Assembly (NCBI GenBank): GCA_016932015.1
Contig: JAFGDQ010000068.1
Coordinates: 1-56,595 of the forward strand
DNA from: Spirochaetota bacterium
GTDB lineage: Bacteria > Spirochaetota > UBA4802 > JAFGDQ01
Length of the DNA stretch: 56,595 nucleotides
Reading direction: 5' to 3'
Shown: one piece after another, positions 34,631 to 43,065 of the stretch
Layout of the letters: each line of letters starts with the position of its first letter
Position numbering within the stretch: the stretch's first letter is position 1
The notes under the pieces: generated by a model
What the model saw: the letters and a program-made list of their open reading frames with translations, nothing else
Told to the model about the DNA's origin: nothing
Databases searched by the model: none
Translations under genes and position numbers: made by a program

Positions 34631-37249
34631 ATGTTTAAAAAAGCTATGTATGCTGTATTATGTATACAAATCTTGATAACACCTGTTCTGGCAAAAAATG
34701 ACAGCGGAAAGAATATTATTCTTTTTGGTAATTCCCCTTCATCCCTCGGTATGGGAGGGACGGGGGTCACGAATTACGGTTCCGATCTTTTCTATCTTAA
34801 TCCTGCATCAGTCGGTGCTGCTGAAAGGCTTGAGTTCGGTTTGCAATACGGAACACTTGATATGGGATTTTTAAATCCGGCATTCTCTTTTGCATTACCG
34901 ACTTCATACGGAGTTCTTGGAGCTTCATTCAGAATGATTGATATACCAGCTGAATCGGCAAATGATATACAAAAAGGCTATTTGTTTAATCTGGGCGGAG
35001 CTAAAAACTTTACGGACAATCTTATAATCGGAGCATCTGCCAGCCTGTTTACAGGATCGGATTCATCGGATGACTTAATGTTTGCCGGGCTGACACTCGG
35101 TTCAATTTATAATATCAATTTTCAGCATAATTTTAAAGGCAGTTTCGGGATTTACGAACCTTCAATAGGCGCTTCAGTAACCGCAGGATTGCCTTTCGGA
35201 GAAAATAAGGATTTTTCCGACTTTAATCAGGCCACAGCCGGTTATAGCTTTGTATTTTATAAGAACACTGATCTTCAGGTTAAATTTTTGAATGATTTTT
35301 CTGTAATAAATGCCTACAGCGATTTTCCTGTAAAATTCGGTTTTGAATCACTTATTAAAGACCATTATATAGCAAGGGCAGGCGTTACTGTTCCGCAGTC
35401 CTATGAATACGGCGATTATACTTTAGGAGTGGGGTATAAATTCGGGCTAAGCAGTTTTGACGGGGATATAAATTATTCGATTGTCCATTACAGTAAAATG
35501 CAGTTTACACATTATCTTGGACTTAATATCAGATACGGAGCTCTGGACAGGCAGCCTCCTGAAGTGAATATCGAGTCAAACGAAGAATATATTTCACCTA
35601 ATTATGACGGTAAACAGGACTTTTTAATTTTCGATACTGAAGTTCGGGACAGAAGCAAAATAAAGGGATGGAAACTCCAGATATTGAATTCCGATAACAG
35701 CATTATAAGAGAATACAGAATATCCGAGAGAGACATAGACGAAAGCCTGTCATTAAAGGGCTTCTTTATGAAAATATGGCAGAAGAAAGAATCCATGGTA
35801 GTACCGGAAAGTATATTCTGGGACGGAACCGATGGTGCAGGCAGAGTCGTTCCTGACGGTAAATACACATTTTCATTTGTGGTATGGGATGAAAGAGACA
35901 ATATTTCTGTTGCGAGAAAAGGCTTCATCTACGTTGACGTTACATCTCCTGATGCTGTTGTAGAGTCTGATGCTCTGTTTTCTCCTAATGGCGACAATAA
36001 AAAAGATACTCTTGAAATTAAGCAGAAAATAGTCAGTGAAGATCAGGATGTCTGGCAGGCAGGTTTCTTAAACTCGAAAGGTGATATTATAAAATCCTAC
36101 AGCTGGCCAGGACACTCAGTGCCGGATAAAATAGTATGGGACGGGAGAGATGATAAAGGATCGGATGTGCCGGAAGGATTGTATACTTATTTTATAAAGT
36201 CAACAGATAAAGCAGGCAATGAAACAGGAAAGGAAAGCAATCAAATAGCTCTTACACGCAAGTATCAGATCGCTGATATTACATGTTCACATGAATATTT
36301 TTCCAATCTGCAGAATACAAGCCTGAATTTTTATCCGTACATTTCGGATAAATCCGGGCTTGAGGAATGGCAGATTATTATAATGGATGATGACGGAGAT
36401 TATCTCACTGAACTGCATGGTCTGAATACTATTCCTGAATTTGTAAAATGGGATGTACCGAATAATAAGACAAAGCTGAAAGACGGTAAATATCTGTTTA
36501 AACTTGCAGCAAAATTCAGCAGCGGAAATACACCGGAATCATTTATCAAAGAGCTGATTGTAGACAGCACTCCTCCTGAACTGGACCTGAGTTTTGATCC
36601 GGATATTTTTTCTCCGGATAATGACGGTGAAAATGATATTCTTACGATAAAACCTGAGGCTGAAGATAAATATGGAATAAGGGACTGGGAAGTGCTTGTA
36701 TATGATCCGGCAGGCAAAATATTTAAAACATTTAACGGGAAATCAGCTCCGCCTCAAATTATAAAATGGGACGGATCCGGCAGAGATGAAGTCGAATCTG
36801 CTGCTGATTATTACATAGTATTTAAAGCATCCGATGTTGCGGGAAATGCTACTAAAACAGATAAGCTTAAATTACCAATAGATGTGCTTGTAATAGTTAC
36901 GGAGCGTGGCCTTAAAATAAGAATAAGCAATATTGAGTTTGCTTTTGATAAAGCGGAATTAACAGAGAAAGCATATCCTGTATTAAACAGGGTAGTTGAA
37001 ATACTTAATAAATACAGCAGGTATAACGTACTAATCGAAGGGCATACTGATGATTTCGGTGAGGAAGTCTATAACCTAAAGCTTTCAGAAAACAGGGCAA
37101 AAGCAGTTATGGATTATCTTATTACCGGAAATATTTCTGAAACAAGACTGTCTTTCAGAGGTATGGGGGAGACTTTACCTTTTCTTCCAAACACTGATAA
37201 GGAAAACAGAAGGAGAAACAGAAGAGTGGAATTCCTTCTTGTGAAATAA
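34631..37249 (+). CDS. Outer-membrane protein: beta barrel, SPNxDG repeats and OmpA domain
   Basis: An 872-residue exported protein. A signal peptide covers 1-21 (ending in VLA). Residues 30-310 resemble PorV/UPF0164-type barrels (SLGMGGTGVT, DLFYLNPAS). Then follow Ig-like domains of the FlgD/gliding-motility type, each opened by an Asp-rich motif: ISPNYDGKQD (about 321), FSPNGDNKKD (about 448) and FSPDNDGEND (about 657), and each with VKWD or WDGxD turns. Residues 760-872 are an OmpA domain (FDKAEL, EGHTDD, NLKLSENRAKAV), which binds peptidoglycan. It probably links outer membrane and wall. Confidence 0.8.
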   Translation: MFKKAMYAVLCIQILITPVLAKNDSGKNIILFGNSPSSLGMGGTGVTNYGSDLFYLNPASVGAAERLEFGLQYGTLDMGFLNPAFSFALPTSYGVLGASFRMIDIPAESANDIQKGYLFNLGGAKNFTDNLIIGASASLFTGSDSSDDLMFAGLTLGSIYNINFQHNFKGSFGIYEPSIGASVTAGLPFGENKDFSDFNQATAGYSFVFYKNTDLQVKFLNDFSVINAYSDFPVKFGFESLIKDHYIARAGVTVPQSYEYGDYTLGVGYKFGLSSFDGDINYSIVHYSKMQFTHYLGLNIRYGALDRQPPEVNIESNEEYISPNYDGKQDFLIFDTEVRDRSKIKGWKLQILNSDNSIIREYRISERDIDESLSLKGFFMKIWQKKESMVVPESIFWDGTDGAGRVVPDGKYTFSFVVWDERDNISVARKGFIYVDVTSPDAVVESDALFSPNGDNKKDTLEIKQKIVSEDQDVWQAGFLNSKGDIIKSYSWPGHSVPDKIVWDGRDDKGSDVPEGLYTYFIKSTDKAGNETGKESNQIALTRKYQIADITCSHEYFSNLQNTSLNFYPYISDKSGLEEWQIIIMDDDGDYLTELHGLNTIPEFVKWDVPNNKTKLKDGKYLFKLAAKFSSGNTPESFIKELIVDSTPPELDLSFDPDIFSPDNDGENDILTIKPEAEDKYGIRDWEVLVYDPAGKIFKTFNGKSAPPQIIKWDGSGRDEVESAADYYIVFKASDVAGNATKTDKLKLPIDVLVIVTERGLKIRISNIEFAFDKAELTEKAYPVLNRVVEILNKYSRYNVLIEGHTDDFGEEVYNLKLSENRAKAVMDYLITGNISETRLSFRGMGETLPFLPNTDKENRRRNRRVEFLLVK

Positions 37250-37274
37250 GCTGTATGTAATACCTGTAAAGCGG

Positions 37275-38078
37275 ATGTCTATGGATAATAATAAAACAAT
37301 TAAAGCGGTTTTTTCAGATCTCGACGGAACAATACTGGATCATCATACGTATAGTTATGGGAAGGCTATTAAAGGTATTAAGCTGCTGCGGGGGGAAAAT
37401 ATTCCTCTTATACTGGTTTCAAGTAAAACGATTGGGGAAATAATACCTCTGCATAAAGAATTAAAATTAAGGTGGCCGGTTATATTCGAAAACGGGGGAG
37501 GGCTGGCCTATCCTGAAAATAGCGGAAATTCCGGCAGCTTGCGTCTGGACGTCATTGGTGAAAGCACGGATAAACTGAAAGAGGAATTGACTTATCTGAG
37601 AAAAATAATCGGCAAACCGCTTAAAGCGATGTCTGAAATGGATATTGATGAAATTATTGAAAGAACAGGGCTTACAAAAGATAATGCCGTACTCGCTTCC
37701 GGTCGAATGACATCAATACCTTTTATACTGCCGGAACAGAATGAGATTAATCTGAATGCAATAAACAGCCAGTTAAAAAAACGGAATATGCTTGTCACAA
37801 AAGGCGGCAGGTTTTATCATCTGACTTCCGTAAAAGCAAATAAGGGATATGCTGTAAAAATTATCATTCAGTATTTGATGATAAATTTAAAAGTCCTGAA
37901 TATTGAATCAATAGGACTCGGCGACAGTGAGAATGATATACCAATGCTTGAAGCTGTGGATAAGGCATTTCTTGTAAGAAAGCATGACGGGTCTGCTGTT
38001 GAAACGGATATAGATGTGACAGTAACCAAAGGTATCGGTCCTGCAGGATTTACGGAAGCAATAAAATCCATTCTTTAA
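37275..38078 (+). CDS. HAD-IIB phosphatase, mannosyl-3-phosphoglycerate phosphatase type
   Basis: A 267-residue HAD phosphatase. FSDLDGTIL (about 13-21) is motif I with the two catalytic Asp, VSSKT (about 49-53) is motif II, and GLGDSENDIPML is motif III/IV. The ENGGGLAYP segment after the cap entry and overall length fit the mannosyl-3-phosphoglycerate phosphatase (YedP/MpgP) branch. Its synthase partner is not in the window. The true function could be general phosphosugar hydrolysis. It lies 25 bases after the OmpA-family gene. Confidence 0.8.
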   Translation: MSMDNNKTIKAVFSDLDGTILDHHTYSYGKAIKGIKLLRGENIPLILVSSKTIGEIIPLHKELKLRWPVIFENGGGLAYPENSGNSGSLRLDVIGESTDKLKEELTYLRKIIGKPLKAMSEMDIDEIIERTGLTKDNAVLASGRMTSIPFILPEQNEINLNAINSQLKKRNMLVTKGGRFYHLTSVKANKGYAVKIIIQYLMINLKVLNIESIGLGDSENDIPMLEAVDKAFLVRKHDGSAVETDIDVTVTKGIGPAGFTEAIKSIL

Positions 38079-38132
38079 TTGTTTGCTACGGGCGGCAGTT
38101 TAAATCAATTATTCATTATATTAAGGATTATT

Positions 38133-38609
38133 ATGGGATTACGTTTACTGGACTATGGAATTGAGTGGATTGTGAAATTTTTTGTTTTTCTGAAAAAGAT
38201 TGTTTTAGCTGTTGTAAACAGCATACTTTCAAAATTTTTTGATATAAGCCTTCCGGAAAAAATTATTTTCATAAATACTGTCCCGGCTTTTTTCGCCATC
38301 ATACTGTCAGTCGCTAGGTTCCATATCTTTGAAGAAAATTATTATATCAGCAATCCTCTTGCTGTATATATGATCGGGATAGTGATTTTTATGTTTATAT
38401 CTCTGTATTTTTCAGGTATTATAAAATTTATTATCAGGTTGCTCATTAACGGCTATTATTTATTCTGGGTAATTTATATTCCGCTTTCTGAAGGGCTTAC
38501 AAAAGCGGAACCGCATGAAATCACTCCGGGATATTATCTGAATATTGCTGTTCCGGCTGTTTATATTGCTGCTTCTGTATTTACTTTTTTATCAAATAAA
38601 GGAGAGTAG
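38133..38609 (+). CDS. Integral membrane protein, function unknown
   Basis: A 158-residue protein with about four hydrophobic helices. The frame reaches back to a TTG at 38079, just after the stop of the phosphatase gene, but the ATG at 38133 is preceded by AAGGA and is preferred. No family is recognised. It is last in its operon and converges with the DUF1178 gene. Confidence 0.55.
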   Translation: MGLRLLDYGIEWIVKFFVFLKKIVLAVVNSILSKFFDISLPEKIIFINTVPAFFAIILSVARFHIFEENYYISNPLAVYMIGIVIFMFISLYFSGIIKFIIRLLINGYYLFWVIYIPLSEGLTKAEPHEITPGYYLNIAVPAVYIAASVFTFLSNKGE

Positions 38610-38625
38610 TACACGCCTGGTGAGA

Positions 38626-39054
38626 TTAGTTTTGTAGTTTATCTATAGATGGGATTGGAAGTACATTAACTCCTTCATCCAGTAATTCTTTTACCTCTTC
38701 CCCGGTAGTTTCACCGTAAATATTCCGTTCCTCTTCAACGCCGTAATGAATGGCTCTTGCTGTTTCCGCGAAATTTTTCCCGACATTTTCGAAATTGTTT
38801 TGTATATATTCTCTGGCCTTTTTTATCATTTCGAACAGATTCGGGGTCTCCGTATTTAGCTGTAAACCGTTTTCTCCGGAAGATGATGACCCGGCCTGAA
38901 TTGAACATCCGGTAAACAGCCTTTTAATTCTGGAGTCCTGACAAATCGGGCAGGTAATCATATTATTGTTCAGTTGTTCCTCAAATGCTTTGTAGTCTTT
39001 AAAAAATCCTTCAAAGCGATGCTCATTTGAACATTCAAGATCAAAAGAAATCAT
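38626..39054 (-). CDS. DUF1178 family protein
   Basis: A 142-residue protein with the DUF1178 order: MISFDLECSNEHRFEGFF start, a CPIC zinc-like pair, the segment around GCSIQ, a variable middle and the E-E-x-N-I-Y-G-E-T-T-x-E-E C-terminal motif. Cys8 and the CPIC pair may bind metal. The function is unknown. It follows valS by 53 bases. Confidence 0.8.
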   Translation of the reverse strand: MISFDLECSNEHRFEGFFKDYKAFEEQLNNNMITCPICQDSRIKRLFTGCSIQAGSSSSGENGLQLNTETPNLFEMIKKAREYIQNNFENVGKNFAETARAIHYGVEEERNIYGETTGEEVKELLDEGVNVLPIPSIDKLQN

Positions 39055-39107
39055 GGCAGCCTGTTATATTAATTGATCTAAGCATTATATTATAAGGGTT
39101 TTATGTA

Positions 39108-41756
39108 TTAAATCTGTTCAAGCTTTTCCATACTGTCTTTCAGTCTGGAAAGCAGTTCTTCCGCTTCCTCTTTTTTTGTCTTTTCTTTTATGATAATATC
39201 TTCAGGCGCCTTTTTCAGGAATTCCTGATTGCCGAGTTTCCTGTCAATTCTGTCAATATCGGAAGTTGCTTTATCAATTTCCTTCTGCAGCCTTGCTTTT
39301 TCAACATCCAGATCAATCAGGCCTTTTAAAGGCAGATAGATTTCCATATCTTTAAGTATAGCGGATGCGTCCGTTTTAACAGGCTCATATGCCGGATCAA
39401 TCCGGACATCTTCAATGCGGGCAAGATTTTTCAGATGAACCATTTCTCTGTTTATAAGTTCCTGAGTTGCCTTGTGATCAGTCTTGAAAATGACATTTGC
39501 TTTTTTATCAGGCGCGATATTCATTTCACCGCGAATATTTCTTATGCGGTAAATAATTTCTTTAAAAAGGTCTGTTTCTTCCCCTTCTTTTTCGAAGTTG
39601 TACTTATCGTTTATTTCCGGCCATTGTGAAACTATAAGTCTTGAACCTGACTCTTCTATCTTTGACCAGATTTCTTCAGTGATGAACGGCATAAAAGGAT
39701 GCAGAAGCTTCAGGCTGGTTTTTAACACATGGTAAAGAACCTGCTTTGCTGTATCCGTTGATTCATTCATCGCTTCTTCTTTATTATATATTCTGGGTTT
39801 GGTGAGCTCAAGATACCAGTCGCAGAATTCATGCCACCAGAAATCGTACACGAGCTGAGCCGCTTCGTTGAATTTATATCCTTCCAGTGCCTTTGTTATG
39901 TTTTCTATTGCCTTGTTCAGCTTATAAAGTATCCATTTATCAAAATTTTTAAGGCTGTTGTCATTAAGTTCTTTTGGTTTGAAGTCATCACCAAGGTTCA
40001 TCAGAATAAATCTTGTCGCGTTCCATATTTTGTTGCAGAATGCCCTGTAGCCTTCAATGCGTTTCTCGGACATGATAATGTCACGGCCCTGTGCAGCAAA
40101 AATTGCGAGAGTGAATCTGAAGGCGTCTGTTCCGTACTGATCCATCATTATGAGCGGGTCAATTACATTACCTCTTGATTTGCTCATCTTCTGGCCTTTC
40201 TCGTCTCTGACTAGCGCGTGAATATATACATCGCGGAACGGGATCCTGCCCATAAATTTTAATCCCATCATTATCATTCGGGCTACCCAGAAAAATATAA
40301 TATCAAAACTGGTAACAAGAACGCTTGTGGGATAATATTTTTCAAGTGCGGGCGTTTTGTCAGGCCATCCCATTGTGGAGAATGGCCATAGGCCTGAAGA
40401 GAACCATGTATCCAGCACATCTTCATCCTGATAAATATCCTTTGATTTGCATTTTTCGCATTCAGCCGGATCATCCATCGCGACATTAATATGGCCGCAT
40501 GATTTGCAGTAGAAAGCCGGTATCCTGTGCCCCCACCATAACTGCCTCGATATACACCAGTCCCTGATATTGTACATCCATTCAAAATATGTCTTTTCCC
40601 AGTTTTGCGGGATGAATCTGATTTCGCCGTTTTTAACTACTTTTATGGCTTCTTCAGCAAGCGGTTTTATTTTGACAAACCACTGATTCGATAGATACGG
40701 TTCTATAATTGTATTGCACCTGTAGCAGTGTCCTACTGAGTGGTCATGATCTTCAATTTTTTCAAGCAGTCCAAGTTTTTCAAGGTCTTCCAGGACTTTC
40801 TTTCTTGCGTCAAATCTTGCCAGCCCTTTATACTGCCCTCCGTTTTTGTTTATGACTCCGTTTTTGTCAAAAATGTTGATTTCCTGCAGCTCATGTCTTT
40901 TGCCCATTTCAAAGTCATTCGGATCGTGGGCAGGAGTAACCTTGACAAGTCCTGTGCCGAATTCCCTGTCAACGAAGTCGTCAGCAAATACCGGAATCTT
41001 CCGGTTCATAAGAGGAAGAATAACATTCTTACCAATAAGATATTTATATCTTTCATCATCCGGATTAACAGCAACACCGGTATCACCAAGCATTGTTTCA
41101 GGCCTTGTCGTAGCAACAACGATGAATTCGTCGCTTCCTTCTATAGGATATTTTAAATGATAAAGGTGCCCCTTCAGATCCTGGTACTCTGTTTCAATAT
41201 CTGAAAGCGCGGTTTCGCATCTCGGACACCAGTTGATGATTCGCTCGCCTCTGTAAATCAGGCCTTCGTTATAAAGAGTAACAAATACTTTTCTGACTGC
41301 TTTTGACAGTCCGTCGTCAAGTGTGAATCGTTCGCGCTCCCAGTCACATGATGCGCCGAGTCTTTTAAGCTGGCTGATGATCTGTCCGCCTGAATGTTTT
41401 TTCCATTCCCAGACTCTTTTGACAAAACCTTCTCTGCCGAGATCGTGTTTTGTTTTGCCTTCTTCCGCAAGCTGCCTTTCAACAACATTCTGCGTGGCGA
41501 TTCCCGCATGGTCTGTACCGGGCATCCATAAGCTGGATTTACCGGACATTCTCTGCCATCTTATAAGAATGTCCTGTAATGTATTGTTCAGAGCGTGGCC
41601 AATATGAAGAATTCCTGTTACGTTTGGCGGCGGTATTACTATTGAATAAGGCTCTTTGCCGTCATCTTCCGAAACATGGTAAAGATTTTCTTTTTCCCAT
41701 ATTGCATAAATTTTATTTTCAACCTCTTTCGGCTCGTATGAAGAAGGTAATTCCAT
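39108..41756 (-). CDS. valS: Valine-tRNA ligase
   Basis: An 882-residue class I synthetase. It has PNVTGILHIGHALNNT with HIGH, RMSGKSSLWMPGTDHAGIATQ, the CP1 editing domain (TTRPETMLGDTGVAV, GTGLVKVTPAHDPND), QKMSKSRGNVIDP with KMSKS, and a C-terminal coiled coil. I took the ATG at 41756, before ELPSSYEPKEVE, with AAGGA upstream; the frame extends to 41801. No T-box leader is seen. Confidence 0.96.
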   Translation of the reverse strand: MELPSSYEPKEVENKIYAIWEKENLYHVSEDDGKEPYSIVIPPPNVTGILHIGHALNNTLQDILIRWQRMSGKSSLWMPGTDHAGIATQNVVERQLAEEGKTKHDLGREGFVKRVWEWKKHSGGQIISQLKRLGASCDWERERFTLDDGLSKAVRKVFVTLYNEGLIYRGERIINWCPRCETALSDIETEYQDLKGHLYHLKYPIEGSDEFIVVATTRPETMLGDTGVAVNPDDERYKYLIGKNVILPLMNRKIPVFADDFVDREFGTGLVKVTPAHDPNDFEMGKRHELQEINIFDKNGVINKNGGQYKGLARFDARKKVLEDLEKLGLLEKIEDHDHSVGHCYRCNTIIEPYLSNQWFVKIKPLAEEAIKVVKNGEIRFIPQNWEKTYFEWMYNIRDWCISRQLWWGHRIPAFYCKSCGHINVAMDDPAECEKCKSKDIYQDEDVLDTWFSSGLWPFSTMGWPDKTPALEKYYPTSVLVTSFDIIFFWVARMIMMGLKFMGRIPFRDVYIHALVRDEKGQKMSKSRGNVIDPLIMMDQYGTDAFRFTLAIFAAQGRDIIMSEKRIEGYRAFCNKIWNATRFILMNLGDDFKPKELNDNSLKNFDKWILYKLNKAIENITKALEGYKFNEAAQLVYDFWWHEFCDWYLELTKPRIYNKEEAMNESTDTAKQVLYHVLKTSLKLLHPFMPFITEEIWSKIEESGSRLIVSQWPEINDKYNFEKEGEETDLFKEIIYRIRNIRGEMNIAPDKKANVIFKTDHKATQELINREMVHLKNLARIEDVRIDPAYEPVKTDASAILKDMEIYLPLKGLIDLDVEKARLQKEIDKATSDIDRIDRKLGNQEFLKKAPEDIIIKEKTKKEEAEELLSRLKDSMEKLEQI

Positions 41757-42197
41757 GATAAGATTCCTTAATAATTTTTTCTGTAAAAGGTAAATTTTCA
41801 AAAGCAGGTAAACAGGGATGAATTTCCCTTCATGCTTTTTGATAATTTTCTGCGGATTAATAGTTTAAATATATATATGTTTATGCCATTTAGAGCCCGG
41901 TTTTTACAGTGTCAATTAGTTTTTAAGGCAGGAGTTTACGAATAAAACGGCATAATTTATGCTTTTTTATCCAGAATCCGCCTTAACACAGGCTGAATTT
42001 TAAAGTAATTAACATGGGAAATTTTCGGGTTTTAATAATTAAGTCCCCTTGTTTTTGATTAAAAAAAATCAAATAAATTATATTTTTTTCACTTTTATTT
42101 GACCCTTTGTACTTTTTTATATAACTTCATATGATATCAAATTGCTCTGTATTATGTCTTTTTAAAGCTGTGAATACAATCATCCGGAGGAATACAT
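41757..42197. other. Divergent promoter region, no gene seen
   Basis: AT-rich DNA between valS (-) and a small membrane protein (+). A possible promoter for the latter is TTGACC at 42099-42104 with TATAAC at 42120-42125, but the 15-base spacer is short. No RNA gene is recognised. Confidence 0.4.
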
Positions 42198-42623
42198 ATG
42201 GAAGCTAATTTTGATAATAACAGATTAGATGACAGGCGCATTGGACCAGATACACTTGTAAAACTGTCTGCATCTATTGCCGGGTTTTCCAAGTTGCTGG
42301 TATTTGTAAGTGTTGTTTTTTCCTGGATATTGTTCTCAACTGCATTTATTATTGAATATGTAATAAAGACTCCTTTTAACGGTTTTATTCAGAATCAGAG
42401 CGGTTTGATTGAAAAAGAGCACTGGTTTTCATTACTGGTAAATTTTTCTTTATATTTAATAGTTACCGTATTTATTCTCTGTCTTCTGGGACTTTTCGTT
42501 AATTACTTCCGTCATCACCGGAAAGATGATACATATAATAAATCTCTTGTAGTATTCACGATTTTTTCATTTATTAGTTTTTTGTTTATTTGCATAATGT
42601 CACTGTTCAGCCTGTCTTCATAG
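42198..42623 (+). CDS. Small membrane protein, function unknown
   Basis: A 141-residue protein with a GGAGG ribosome binding site 8 bases before the ATG. About 32 polar residues are followed by three hydrophobic helices (roughly 33-56, 85-109 and 118-137). No family is recognised. It lies upstream of the cyclase gene, separated by 442 bases. Confidence 0.6.
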   Translation: MEANFDNNRLDDRRIGPDTLVKLSASIAGFSKLLVFVSVVFSWILFSTAFIIEYVIKTPFNGFIQNQSGLIEKEHWFSLLVNFSLYLIVTVFILCLLGLFVNYFRHHRKDDTYNKSLVVFTIFSFISFLFICIMSLFSLSS

Positions 42624-43065
42624 TATTAATAAATTATTAATTTATTTTTTCTTCTCAAAATTCGAATATTTTTAATGATTTAATATCTTCAATTCTTCGC
42701 GTTATATGCCAATTTATTAAGAAGTTCCTCTTTCCAGGTTATATTTTGTTCCTGTTACCTGTTATTAATTTTATATTAATAATTTCTTATCTCCTCTTTT
42801 ATTCCGGCTTTGTTTTCCGGATTATTTTAAGAAGAAAATGATTATCTGTTAAATTACACCAAATTTTCATTACATGTTTGACTTAATAAAAATTATAAAT
42901 TATATATTTATAGTATAATGTAAACTTTTCTTTCAATCGATTATAATAATAGAAGTAATTTCTATGCATAAAGAAATAAATTTGTTCAATTACTCCTGAA
43001 ATTCAGGGGAGGATATCTGTTCGTTGTAACTAAAAAATATAACTTGTACCTTAAAGATAAAGAAA
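42624..43065. other. Intergenic region upstream of the cyclase
   Basis: No gene is seen. A candidate promoter lies at 42878-42906, with a further TATAAT at 42914-42919. The rest is AT-rich without clear hairpins. Confidence 0.45.
42878..42906 (+). promoter_or_regulatory. Candidate promoter of the adenylate cyclase gene
   Basis: TTGACT at 42878-42883, 17-base spacer, TATATA at 42901-42906. A perfect TATAAT at 42914-42919 could serve a second promoter. The 5' leader would be about 150 bases. Confidence 0.45.

Noticed and set aside
40283..40585. 100-codon frame opposite or within valS
   Set aside because: A shadow of the valS coding region; valS motifs run through it without a break.
41757..42197. 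T-box leader for valS
   Set aside because: No T-box sequence and no antiterminator/terminator pair on the minus strand.
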